Positions 47,001 to 58,788 of a stretch of DNA of 64,000 bases are shown here, piece by piece; the first letter of the stretch is position 1; the number at the start of each line of letters is the position of its first letter. A program made the translations under genes and the position numbers. Source of the DNA: Artemisia argyi (Eukaryota; Streptophyta; Magnoliopsida; Asterales; Asteraceae); assembly GCA_030686995.1 (NCBI GenBank), contig CM060696.1, positions 13,615,987-13,679,986 of the forward strand. The letters run 5' to 3'. The notes below the pieces were generated by a model. That model had not been told where the DNA came from, did no database searches, and saw nothing but the letters and a program-made list of their open reading frames with translations.

Positions 47001-48285
47001 ATGAACTATCAAAACACTAAAACTTATCGTACTATCTAGGTTGTGTGTTGGAGCCGTTCCTTGACCGTAACTGAAATATACCATTGTACTACTAAGGTGA
47101 GTCATAGCCCTTACATTAGCGTTTTATAATCGTTTTATAAATGTTTTGGGGGAGATACGTGCTCGTTTCTACTTACAATTATTACTTATTTATTTCAAAC
47201 ATGTTACTCGATTTATGATACACTCTATTTGTTTATTGAAACCTATTACATGCTACGAACCTGAACACAAGTATTACTCTGTATGCTATCCTGATTGATA
47301 TTGCCTAAGTTACTAGCTTTGCCAAAAGTCCCTCATATCATGACCCATTAATCACTTGCGAGTGAACGCGAATATAGTGAATAGATCTATTGGCAGTTGA
47401 CGCCCCATTTGAGTTGCTGGGTAAGTAACCAAATGCACTTTATTTGAGAAACTGTAGGAACTGGCAAATTCCTACCTACGACGAGGACCCCTATCACCTG
47501 CATCATATTCGTATGTGTAGGTTTTTATCCCATAAGATTTCTATAGCTCTTATGGCTGCAAAACGATGTTAAGGTTTGAGTGTCATGAGGCTTAGGGCAA
47601 TATCCTATACTACAATGCTATTGTTTCACTACTACTACTTGGATTGTGTTCAGATGTTTTATATAACTGCTACAAATTTTCTCAGCTATCTACCTGAGTA
47701 ATTCAAACGTTTTTACTCAAATATTATGGACTTACTCAACTATTGACCTGAGTAGGAAAGTCAAACTACTATGGGTGTATAACAACGTAACCCGCAACTT
47801 ATTTCATTAACAGTGATATCTATTACCATTATTATCTCAATTTGAAACTATTGAAAATCAACTGATTTTATGCAAACTCTATGAATTTGCTCACACTTTG
47901 ATTTTGATAATCAACCTTTATTTATAACTACTATGAATCTCACAAACTCCTTGATTTTAAAAACCAACTATTTTACATATAAACTCTATGAACTCACCAA
48001 CCAACGTGTTGACACTTTTTAGCATGTATTTCAGGTCCATAATGAGCAAGGATGGCATGGAGGAGCACGGATACTTATAATGGCTATAAAATCTTACTAT
48101 CATTCGAAAACCTTTTCGATAAACTTGTAACCATTGGGACCTCATTTTGTAAACTCTGATATTCGAATGATAAATGTTTTAAAATAACTATATTGATAAT
48201 CATTTCCTACTAATAAACTGCTATGTCATGAAGTAACACCCAATCTTTATTCCGCTGCTTATTTTCAAAAACTGGGGGTGTTACA
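44094..48285 (+). repeat. Element F 3' LTR, 4,192 bp
   Basis: Partner of 35920-40111 with identical length and ends. The tRNA-like module is at 44449-44530, where the closing arms AAGTGGCC/GGCCACTT are perfectly complementary. It ends GGGGGTGTTACA before the duplicated GGCAT. Confidence 0.95.
44449..44530 (+). other. tRNA-like Pol III-type module in F 3' LTR
   Basis: Copy of 36275-36356 with A box, B box, a perfect 8-bp closing stem and the T run downstream. It differs from the first copy at two bases (CT/CC in the arm and TATC/TGTC after the B box). Confidence 0.6.
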
Positions 48286-48290
48286 GGCAT

Positions 48291-48806
48291 GGTGTAGGAG
48301 GAGATAAGAGCTCATAGAATTGGGGAGTTATGTGTGTCACCCCATGAATGGTATTAAGGAATACGATCCATCATCCATGCAATTATAACAAGTAATTAAC
48401 ATGTAAAAGATATCTAGGGAGTAGTGAAATCTAAGTAAATACATTTTCTCCAATTACTGCTCACAACCTTAGTATAAATTAGTTTACTTTCATTTCTAGT
48501 ATTTTATTTTGATTGCATCTTAGTATTGGGTTAGTTGATTAGCAACTAATTCCGCCCAAATCTTTCAAACCCGAGATTTTAATTTGCTTTCCATAAAATA
48601 TAAAAACACAAAAATAATCATCCCTCACCTTTAGAACTAGTATTTAGGCTTTCTAATCCTAGCGACACTATTCCTAAGCTGAACGATCAATCCCCCGGTA
48701 CTTGTCACTATACTATACTACAACGATTAGGTACACTGCCTGGTGGGGGTTGTAAGCTTCTCGAGATCCCTCGAGAGGTAAAGCCTATTGCGATTCCCAC
48801 GCATCA
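48291..48806 (+). repeat. Element E 3' LTR, second part
   Basis: 516 bp completing the LTR begun at 35030, ending ACGCATCA. The duplicated AGCTC at 48807-48811 follows and element D resumes. Confidence 0.95.
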
Positions 48807-48811
48807 AGCTC

Positions 48812-50651
48812 TTTAACAATATATCTAGAAAATATAGTACTTAGTACGTAGTTTATTATTTCTATTAGTGACTACTAAAATAAGTAGAGTTTTGACGATT
48901 TTGAAACGTGTATATCTTTGTCGTTATAAGTTCATTTTCCTCGTTCTCGATATTCACGGATTCGTTTTAACGTATACTAATATATTTTTGATGATTCGGC
49001 TCCTTTAGGTTACATCTAACGCCTCTCTTTGTCCGTCGAAAATCGTCCAACAGCACGTTAAATTTTCAGAAAATAGTTTTCATCGTTAAACTTGCAAAAG
49101 TCATATCTCCTTCGTTATAAGCTTGTTTTTATCCGTTCTTTCGCCCACGGCTTCGTTTTTGAAAGTATTTTCTAAATCTTTGGTCCAAAATTTTCCACAA
49201 CCCACTGAGTTTCCCACATTTTTAAAATAAGGACAGTAGGTATATATATAGTTTCAAAAATCATTTTCCTAGTTTCAAACTTGTTTCAAATCTAACCAAA
49301 TCACTTTCAATCACCACCAAACTAATTTATTCTTACCATACACCTTTTTAGGGTGTCATGGGTTCCTAAACATCATCCACCAAGTTAATCTACCAAGGAT
49401 CTACGTATTATCCATTTCTAAGGCTTAAAAGATATAAAAGTTTAAATAGAGTGGTATAAACTAGCATATGCATGTAGATCTTGTATAAAAATCATATGAA
49501 CATAATTAGAACTTGGTAAAATCATGAAAAAGAGCTTGACATACTTACTTTGATGGATTATTGAGATTTGGAGATGAAAACTTATAAAACCTTGAGTTTT
49601 TATTTCAAAACCCTAACAAGGATTACTAGATGATCTTGTTTATGTCTTGGACTTGGAAAATCAATGGTGTAGGCTTCTTGTTCTTGTTATGGCCGAGTAC
49701 CCCAAGGAAGAAGGAAAAGAAAACTTGGCTAGTGATTTTTGTAGAATGAAGTAGCAAAGATGAACTTGGTTTACTTAATAGATATTTAGTTAGGGCAAAC
49801 TTGTAATTAGTTGATCAATAAAATGACTAGGAAAGGGGGGGCGGCACATGGTATAAAGAATGAGTGTATGAGAAGCTTGGTAGTATTTAGTTGTTTTGTG
49901 TATCCGTTAGGTGTTATCGGGTACTAAGTTAACTAAAAATAAATCATGACGAGTTAAAATAAAATATGACGAAGTTACTCGGGACATAATAAGGTCATAA
50001 AAATGGTAAAAATATGTTGGGTACAAGTATTGAGTGTTTGGATAATTATTGTTTAGTTTCCACGAAAATCGTCGTAATTATAATAAACTTACGATATAAA
50101 TTAAATAAATTTCCAAAATACCGAGTAAATGAATTTTAAAATCTTTGTGATATTGTAAGGAGTTTAAAAATATATCGGGAACATTGTGGGGATTGTCAGA
50201 TATGTTAGTCATATTTTATTAATCGTACGTAACATTTATTCAAAAATAAATATACGTAAAACGTTATATATACCAAAAATATTAATTTGAATATCCTACG
50301 AGTGGTATAGTATGCAAATGCTATTATGATGAAATGTAGACTATTTCTAGTCCGTATGAAATGTCCCTACTGATAAAGCATGAATTCGCACCTGAACCAA
50401 TTCGGTTACGCGAATTTAAATATCCGTAAACTAAATTTACGATGAAATGAGTAATGCACATGAATAGTGTTTTTCTCCCAGAAATGAATAGTGTTTTGTG
50501 AATAGTAATATTTTTGAACGATTCTCGGAATATCAAACTGACCTCAAAAATGATGAATAGTAAAATGATGAATAGTGTTTTGATGAATAGTGATTTATGA
50601 ATAGTAAATTGTCGAAGTTCAGAAAATGACCTGAAATGGTGAGTTGTGACA
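48812..50651 (-). repeat. Element D 3' LTR, proximal portion
   Basis: Homologous to about 56946-58783. It ends with TTGTGACA (TGTCACA as read on minus). At least seven ATGAATAGT-type words lie at 50460-50605. A few small ORFs recur in both LTRs and are not genes. Confidence 0.93.
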
Positions 50652-50689
50652 GTCGCCCACCCAAAAAGAAATTCAGCCCCTGAATTCAG

Positions 50690-51780
50690 CTGGTTTTGGT
50701 CTCAGAAATAGACTTGGTGAAAAGATGTAGATACTTGAGTCGCATTTGGTCTTCCTGTTCCCAAGTATACTCAGGACCTCTTCGAGAATTCCAGCGAACT
50801 TTCACGATAGGAATTCGACTCTGCTTCTACTGTTCGACCTAACTGTCCATGATTTCTACTAGTTCTCTTACCAGGTTTACGTTGGTCTTTGGGTTGGATT
50901 CCTTCCAATGGAATCATGAGTGACTCATCTAAAAGACATTTCTTAGGATTTGAAAATGTGAAACATGTTTGTATAACCTTCTGTTCTCTAACAAGGCTCA
51001 AGTCTGACGGCCACTAGGCCTACTCTGTCTGAAATATTAGATGGTCCAGTATATATCGGGTTTAACTTCCCGAATTTTTCTGAATGGTATCGTACCTTTC
51101 CTAAGCAGAACCGTCAACATGATCCTGCCATTATCTTGAGATTCTAAGGGTTTACAACTTATCGAACTTGTAACTAATTGATTTGTAGGAAATTCCTAGT
51201 TATTTCATGAATGCCTACTGGACTAGTGAGTTGGGCTTTTCCAAATTTCGATCCGTCAATGGATATTGGCACTTAGACCATAGAGTGCATCAAATGGTGT
51301 AGTCTCTACTCTCGTGCGATAACTATGTTTGCAAATGATTTTGCTTTATGGTAAATGGTTAGTCCAACCATTTCTAGAGTCAATCACTCATGCTCTGAGC
51401 ATATCTTTCCTATGTTTGAATTGTCCTTTCGCTTTGACCATTGGTCTGAGGATGGTAGGCGGTGTTTACATCTAAATGGAGTTCCGAAGGAAATCTTAAA
51501 ATGATTGCTAGGAGTCTAAGGTGATTTGATTACCTTTATCAGGAATAATTGAAATGGGTATAATAAATCTTATGACTAATTCCACAACGTTCTATCTTTC
51601 GAAATTGGCGTTATCAGTAGGAGAGAGAATATGGGTAACAATTTTTGATTCCTTGTGTTTTGTTCCAACGGATGATAAGACATGTGTCTTTCTTTGCCTA
51701 TTAGGCTTGGTCTCGATTACTAAAGTTCGTAATTGATTTATGGTGTCCCTCCTAATTTCCTTCATCACATATTCCAAGGT
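50690..51780 (-). pseudogene. Decayed chromovirus integrase of element D
   Basis: On minus, fragments in several frames follow the Gypsy integrase order. A zinc-domain-like approach lies near 51777 (MEYVMKEIRRDTINQLRTLV). The core follows with ISIIPDKGNQ, a YHPQTDGQSERTIQT-like block near 51450 and TTPFDALYG near 51290. The C-terminal chromovirus signature is IPIVKVRWNSRRGPEYTW at about 50735-50800. Many stops and frameshifts occur, and no chromodomain was seen before the 3' LTR. Non-functional. Confidence 0.75.
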
Positions 51781-52021
51781 TCTCTATTGTCAATTCACAA
51801 AATCCTAAATGCATAAGTGATGTAGTATGGTGATTAGTTTTGGAAATTTGTCTCGCGATTGTGAGTTTTGGTTGAAATATTTTTCTGAATAAATGAATTT
51901 AGAAAATGGAGCTAATGATTTACTAAGTAATATCCTTCTTGATGATTCAAAATTCAGTAGTTATGAAATGGAAAACGGTTTTCAAACATGTTGTGATTAG
52001 GACTGTTTACCAAAGTTTGAT

Positions 52022-52105
<84 letters not shown>

Positions 52106-53674
52106 TTCATTGAACGATGGTTTTCTTAAATATTGACCAAAAAAAGATCGTACTTGTTCAAAATAAGAATTTCAGAAATTATTTTCTACATGGTATGTGA
52201 TTTGTATAAACACAATTTTAAATCAACTTCATTCAAAAGTGAAAGTATTAACAAAGATAAAATAGTAGGATATGTAATGTTCGCATAAATGCATAGATGT
52301 CTAACGTTTAGTTCCTGAGGTTGGATAATGCCTATTGGTGGTTATCAGACAAAACTACAAGCCTAGGTATTCAAACTAACTTAAGTCCTGAAATGGTTTA
52401 TCGTTGAAATTATCATCATGTTGGCAAAATATATATTCGGGTCGGATCCCTTTCTTGGTATGAAAATGAGGTTATCTGAAATTTCTAGAGAACACAACTC
52501 CTTAGGGGAATCTATATCGATATCCTTAATTCAAATCAATTATCCTTGGCGAAAACTCACTGCAGGGAAGTTTGCGTTTGGATGAGGCCATGTTTAAATG
52601 GGACACTCTACAGTATCGGTTAGGAGGCTTGATTTATTTCTATAGTGTTGCTTAGCGTACCTTCACATTGTGTTCGATCCTGTAACTCCGTCTAGCTAGT
52701 ACCTTTGAATGATAAAATTTGACAACTAGGTCAGAGATGGTGATTCGGATGGTCTCGCAGTATCTTAAGATTTCTGTTGAGTTATGAATTTTCTTACTAT
52801 ATACTTCTAGTCCTGATTAGTAGTTCTGTAATCCTTTCATTGCTTTTCTTGTATCGAGGAATCCTACTTGTAATTGATATGGAAAGTCTCTCCTAGAGAA
52901 GTCAATGGAACAATCCAACTTAATGGCTGAGTGAGTAATAGGTAGGGTAAGTATCCAGGGAAAGTTTGTCAGAAAGAGATATTTATGAAAGAGTTTCTTT
53001 GTTACAGAGCTTTTAAATGAAGATTGTTATTAACAATCCTTTAAAAAGGTAATTATTTTCTTCATGGCATAATCCTTCCTGAATTATACATAGGTGATCA
53101 GGCTATGTATAATTGAGGACTAATGATGCGATGCTTGATTTTGTCAAAATAGTATTACTTTTCTCAAAAGTTTTAGATGGTGTTCAACGCATTGTTATTA
53201 AAAATGGTACCCTGATATTTCCTTTCAAGTAACATGAAAATTGTTTCGCGTAATAATAGTAAATAATTGGTGTAATGACGAAAAAAATCAATTTATAGAG
53301 TAGTAACAAAATAGCTTATTTTAGAAATTCTGTAGAACAATTTCCCCATAGGGTAGTGAAATAGCTTGAAGTAAAATTCGTTGTAAAGTTTATTGGATAC
53401 ATGGGTGAATCTTATGGAATGGTAATAGTCTACTAATCCGTCAAAAATGAAATCAGCCTAATCCCTAATAAGACAATGGTATAATGTTGCGAAAAGATTG
53501 AAGATTGAGCGATTGGAATAGAATATGGAACAAACGAAGGTTATGATTATCTCAGAGATAACAAAAGGTAGTTATTACATTGGATATAAAAGTGTTTAAT
53601 ACAACTAGGTTATTTCAACGTACTAACGGAAAATATAAAAGAGAAGTACAACCCTAAAAGGCTCGAACTATGGT
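51781..53674 (-). other. Degenerate pol interior of element D
   Basis: RT and protease would be expected here, but no frame or motif is preserved. A TA tract is at 52025-52101. Nothing else was seen. Confidence 0.5.
52025..52101. repeat. TA dinucleotide tract
   Basis: About 77 bp of TA inside the dead pol of element D. Confidence 0.97.
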
Positions 53675-54637
53675 TTAAAACATGAACTTCTTCCTCCAGT
53701 TCAGGTCTCTCAACTCCGGGCATTCACTCTTGAAGTGTCCAACCACACCACAGCCAAAACATGTTATTGATGGTTTCTGATTATCACCCATAATTGGAAA
53801 CCTGCAATCCCTGGTTTTGTGAGTAACCTTCTTACAGTTGCCACATGCTTCCGAACAACGGCCTGGGTTATGATGATGTTGACACTTTTCACACTTAGGT
53901 AAAATACCAAGGTAATCTTTCTTTTCATTTAGGCCTGCAGCATAAGACTTAGCAACTCCTTGTCTCTTGTGTGGTCCTTGTGTGGCATTCCCACCTCGAT
54001 TGTTGTTCCACTTCCTTTTGTTGTCACTATTGTTTCCTAATGTCTTGGTGTGAGCTATGTGTTCCTTTGCTTCGATCGCCACTTTGATAGCTTCAGACAT
54101 GGCATTGGGTTCCAATGAGATGACCAACGTACGAATTTCAGGGGAGAGTCCCCCGATGTACCTTTCAAGTTTCTTGTTTTTCAGTTCATCCATTGCAGGG
54201 CCTAGTCGTGTTAATTCGTAAAAACGGGTAGTGTACTTATCAACATCGTCTCCTACCATGGTAAAGTTTAGTGTTTCCTGTTCTATTGCTCGTAATTCAC
54301 TTCTTACACAAAATGTTATACCCATCATCCTTCTTAGTTTCTCCCAAGAGTGTGAGTAAGCATCATCAACTCCCACTATCTTAACATGTTTGGTCCACCA
54401 TTCCTGGGCATGATCCTGAAAAGTACATGTGGCAAATTTAACCTTGTCTTCCTTACGACAGTCGCCACATCGAAATATTGTTTCTATTTCTTTGAACCAT
54501 TTGAGAAATTCCTTTGTGTCTCTAGTTCCGCTAAAGGAGGGGGGATTACAACCCATAAATTCAACGTGAGTCAGTTCCTTGGTGAGGGTGGTGGCTATGT
54601 TCTTGGCAATGACTTGTCCAACAGCAGCTTGCGTCAT
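53675..54637 (-). pseudogene. gag: Gypsy (Tekay-type) gag of element D
   Basis: An open frame of 320 residues holds the retrotransposon gag core (MGCNPPSFSGTRDTKEFLKW, FQDHAQEWWTKHV, YIGGLSPEIRTLVIS). Three closely spaced Cys/His knuckles follow (CEKCQHHHNPGRC, CGNCKKVTHKTRDC, CFGCGVVGHFKSEC) at about residues 249-307, and a stop comes soon after. Full chromovirus gag-pol is one frame, so the stop at 53675 and the lack of protease behind it mark truncation. The likely N-terminal part of the same protein lies upstream in another frame at 55387-55620 (MSSDTHPVILSPDSN), so frameshifts separate them. It is still remarkably open for an old element. Confidence 0.85.
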
Positions 54638-55797
54638 GCTTGGAGTGGTTTGCTTAAATCTATCTTCATCAAATCATAAGAGACCATGTGAATATATAGT
54701 TAATAAAAATCATTATATTCACAACACCTGAATATAATACATGAAAATTTCGGTCTACATGAACCAATATCATAAATAGCACAACCATTCCTTACATAGT
54801 AGAGTCACACTTGATGTATTTGTTTGTACAACAATCAAAAGACAAAAAGTTCTTTAGACTACGTCCCACACTCTCTGTGGCTAGGATAATAGTAAAAGCT
54901 AGAAAAGATATAAGTCTAGTCCAGAGACTTTCTGGTGTCCCTCTGAGTGAAACCAGGGTTTATGGCATCATAAGGTCGAGATAGTCCTGAGGTGGTGTCT
55001 GTAGTTGTGCATCGATCAAATCCTAGATAGTGTAGGTTCCAAACCATTCTTGAGGAATCTGCGGATGTTCCTGTTGAGTCCGTGATATTGGTATTATCTA
55101 CCAGGTGTTATCTAATTCATGGCAAGTGGGAATGGAAAAAGAAAATGACAATGGTGGTACTCTAGATGATGAGAATAAAATTGATGACGATAAGATCCTA
55201 GTGGTGAGTTAGGAGATGATGGTGATAATAGTGAATGGAATACTACCCTCTTTTACGCTATCTCGCGACATCTAAGAGGTAAAACTGAAGTACGCATTTT
55301 GGGACGACCAATAGTGTAATAAGTAGTTGATGGTGGTAGTAGTACATGGGTAGTGAGTGCTCAACTAGTGAAGGAAAGAAAACATACTATCTTCCTTGCA
55401 ATAAGCATCCTAATAAGTCCATTAAGATTAAGTCTGAATACACTACCAAACGGCATTCTATGTATGGGCTGAATGATAGGAAAACCCTGTTCCAATGACA
55501 AATCAATGGTGCTAATGGTGGTGTAAGTGCAACTGGTGGTATAATGGTAGTGGAAGATGACAAGGCATCTTCAATGTTGGAATCCGGTGAAAGGATGACA
55601 GGGTGGGTATCTGAAGACATGTCACTTGTGAACCAGGTCAATATAATTATATATGAATATGGGTATAAATAACTCGCATAGTGTGTGCATGAAATAACAT
55701 ATGTAGTAAATATGCACTTATGATGAAATGATGAGATGCTATGATGATGTGGTTATAGTCTAGGGTCCAAGATACATCCTAGTTCACTATAACCTTA
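54638..55797 (-). other. Leader and broken gag N-terminus of element D
   Basis: It includes a short minus ORF ending at 55387 whose inner start at 55620 reads MSSDTHPVILSPDSNIEDA, plausibly the original gag start. The rest is TGG/TGA-rich degenerate sequence without a frame. Confidence 0.45.
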
Positions 55798-55809
55798 GCT
55801 CTGATGCCA
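55798..55809 (-). other. Element D primer-binding site
   Basis: TGGCATCAGAGC on minus, one mismatch from TGGTATCAGAGC, a few bases after the 5' LTR. It fixes the minus orientation of D. Confidence 0.8.
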
Positions 55810-55812
55810 ATC

Positions 55813-58783
55813 AGTCACACCCCCAAAATACCTGTTTTAACTGCAGTGGAATGGAATACCTGGGGGTGACTGCAAAGAATCACAGTTACAGTCATATTGA
55901 ACGACCTAAAGAGACGTTTAGAAAATACAGCGTTTGATCATTAAAACATTCAGAATTTACAAAACATAGGTCCCAAAAGGTGTTGCAAGTTTATGAAAAA
56001 CAATTCATACTAGATCAAACGTTTCATAAGTGTAGAAAATATAGTGAGACGCGTCGACCCCGCGACTCCATGAAGATCCAAATGCATGCAACATGAGCTA
56101 CCTTAATAACCTGAAAATACATTGCTAAAACGGTCAACATAAAGTTGGTGAATAATCATAGGTTTATAAGTTAAATCGGATGTACAATAGCCATAAGTAT
56201 AAAGTAAAGTAATAAGATTTCAGTAATAAAATTTACATTGGCTCTTAAGCTCATGACCCCGAAGCTAGACGCAATTAAATTGGCCCCAAATGAGTGTTTA
56301 CCAGACACTCTAAATATATTAGACATGAAATGCATCCGTAATTCCGTTGGAGCAACCCAAACACGGATGGAGGAGTCACCCTCAATAGATCTATTCACCC
56401 ACTCTCGCTTGTAGATTAATTAACGGTCCATGATAATAAAGGGGACTTGTCGTGACGTGGTAATAAGGCAACTTAAGCAATGTAAGGAATTTATACTTTG
56501 GCATGCACAAAGAAAATAAGTGATGCAATGTATTCTCCCCCGTGGGATTTGAAATCAAAATATTGAATTAAAACGGGGCTATGAAACTCACCTGAAGTGA
56601 TGATACTATGACGTGAAATGATAGGGACAATAAGGCGCGAATATTAGCCGCAACCTAATATAAGTAATAACGATCTACTTTAGATCATTACGTGATGTAA
56701 TGAATGCACATGCACATGATGCCTATACCACTCGTAACTTGAAAATAGTAGTTATTGTCAAAGTAAAATATTTTCCATACTTAGGAAAAATAAGTCTAAC
56801 TAGACTTATAAAAACTAGTCGTAATATATATCGTATATAAAATGTTAGTATTAAATTCATCGCTTTGAAAACCTTAAAATAACGTCAATTAATCGTAAAA
56901 ATAAGCTTTGGGTCATACGTACTTCATTGGTTAAGAATATAGCTCTTTAACAATATATCTAGAAAATATAGTACTTAGTACGTAGTTTATTATTTCTATT
57001 AGTGACTACTAAAATAAGTAGAGTTTTGACGATTTTGAAACGTGTATATCTTTGTCGTTATAAGTTCATTTTCCTCGTTCTTGATATCCACGGATTTGTT
57101 TTAATGTATACTAATATATTTTTGATGATTCGGCTCCTTTAGGTTACATCTAACGCCTCTCTTTGTCCGTCGAAAATCGTCCAACAGCACGTTAAATTTT
57201 CAGAAAATAGTTTTCGTCGTTAAACTTGCAAAAATCATATCTCCTTCGTTATATGCTTGTTTTTATCCGTTCTTTCGCCCACGGCTTCGTTTTTGAAAGT
57301 ATTTTATAAATCTTTGGTCCAAAATTTTCCACAACCCACTGAGTTTCCCACATTTTTAAAATAAGGACAGTAGGTATATATATAGTTTCAAAAATCATTT
57401 TCCTAGTTTCAAACTTGTTTCAAATCTAACCAAATCACTTTCAATCACCACCAAACTAATTTATTCTTACCATACACCTTCTTAGGGTGTCATGGGTTCC
57501 TAAACATCATCCACCAAGTTAATCTACCAAGGATCTACGTTTTATCCATTTCTAAGGCTTAAAAGATATAAAAGTTTAAATAGAGTGATATAAACTAGCA
57601 TATGCATGTAGATCTTGTATAAAAATCATATGAACATAATTAGAACTTGGTAAAATCATGAAAAAGAGCTTGACATACTTACTTTGATGGATTATTGAGA
57701 TTTGGAGATGAAAACTTACAAAACCTTGAGTTTTTATTTCAAAACCCTAATAAGGATTACTAGATGATCTTGTTTATGTCTTGGACTTGGAAAATCAATG
57801 GTGTAGGCTTTTTGTTCTTGTTATGGCCGAGTACCCCAAGGAAGAAGGAAAAGAAAACTTGGCTAGTGATTTTTGTAGAATGAAGTAGCAAAGATGAACT
57901 TGGTTTACTTAATAGATATTTAGTTAGGGCAAACTTGTAATTAGTTGATCAATAAAATGACTAGGAAAGGGGGGGCGGCACATGGTATACAGAATGAGTG
58001 TATGAGAAGCTTGGTAGTATTTAGTTGTTTAGTGTATCCGTTAGGTGTTATCGGATACTGAGTTAACTAAAAATAAATCATGACGAGTTAAAATAAAATA
58101 TGACGAAGTTGATCGGGACATAATAAAGTCATAAAAATGGTAAAAATATGTTGGATACAAGTATTGAGTGTTTGGATAATTATTGTTTAGTTTCCACGAA
58201 AATCGTCATAATTATAATAAACTTACGATATAAATTAAATAAATTTCCAAAATACCGAGTAAATGAATTTTAAAATCTTTGTGATATTGTAAGAAGTTTA
58301 AAAATATATCGGGGACATTGTGGGGATTGTCAGATATGTTAGTCATATTTATTAATCGTACGTAACGTTTATTCAAAAATAAATATACGTAAAACGTTAT
58401 ATATACCAAAAATATTAATTTGAATATCCTACGAGTGGTATAGTATGAAAATGCTATTATGATGAAATGTAGACTATTTCTAGTCCGTATGAAATATTCC
58501 TACTGATAAAGCATGAATTCGCACCTGAACCAATTCGGTTACGCGAATTTAAATATCCGTAAACTAAATTTACGATGAAAAGAGTAATGCACATGAATAG
58601 TGTTTTTCTCCTGGAAATGAATAGTGTTTTATGAATAGTAATATTTTTGAACTCTTCTCGGAATATCAAACTGACCTCAAAAATGATGAATAGTAAAATG
58701 ATGAATAGTGTTTTGATGAATAGTGATTTATGAATAGTAAATTGTCGAAGTTCGGAAAATGACCTGAAATGGTGAGTGTGACA
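55813..58783 (-). repeat. Element D 5' LTR, 2,971 bp
   Basis: On minus it starts TGTCACACTCACC and ends GGGGGTGTGACT. The partner LTR ends GTGTGATA, so each copy has one change from the expected TGTGACA. The ATGAATAGT words recur at 58590-58735. Confidence 0.93.
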
Positions 58784-58788
58784 TGGTT

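Larger units (their letters stand above)
35920..48285 (+). mobile_element. Element F: young Tekay-like non-autonomous Gypsy with antisense genes, 12.4 kb
   Basis: Two 4,192-bp LTRs (35920-40111 and 44094-48285) flank a 3,982-bp interior; target duplication GGCAT at 35915-35919 and 48286-48290. The LTRs keep a constant offset of 8,174 bp with no indel and about 20 mismatches by eye (roughly 0.5%), so this is the most recent insertion. The site after the 5' LTR is TGGTATCAGAGC. LTR ends TATCACATCCCG ... GGGTGTTACA resemble Tekay/Del LTRs with a TA start. No gag or pol domain was found in any frame; all plausible ORFs inside lie on the minus strand. Confidence 0.93.
28454..48806 (+). mobile_element. 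Element E: Athila/Tat-like Gypsy coding only gag-protease, hosting F
   Basis: Ends TGATGAGGCG ... ACGCATCA; target duplication AGCTC at 28449-28453 and 48807-48811. 5' LTR 28454-29858, primer site, one gag-protease frame with stops (30016-32562), 2.5 kb non-coding, hairpin and purine tract, 3' LTR 35030-35919 plus 48291-48806 (split by F). No RT, RNase H or integrase is present, so E is non-autonomous by structure. Its own length without F is about 8 kb. Confidence 0.93.
27380..58783 (-). mobile_element. Element D: minus-oriented chromovirus-like Gypsy, hosting E and F
   Basis: The target duplication TGGTT is at 27375-27379 and 58784-58788. Its 3' LTR (left) is 27380-28453 plus 48812-50651, interrupted by E. 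Its 5' LTR (right) is 55813-58783. The minus-strand order after the 5' LTR is primer site (55798-55809), gag (54637-53675), then decayed integrase (about 51780-50690). The LTR pair differ by many substitutions and about 57 bp of indel, so D is older than E and F. D without E is about 11 kb. Confidence 0.92.
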
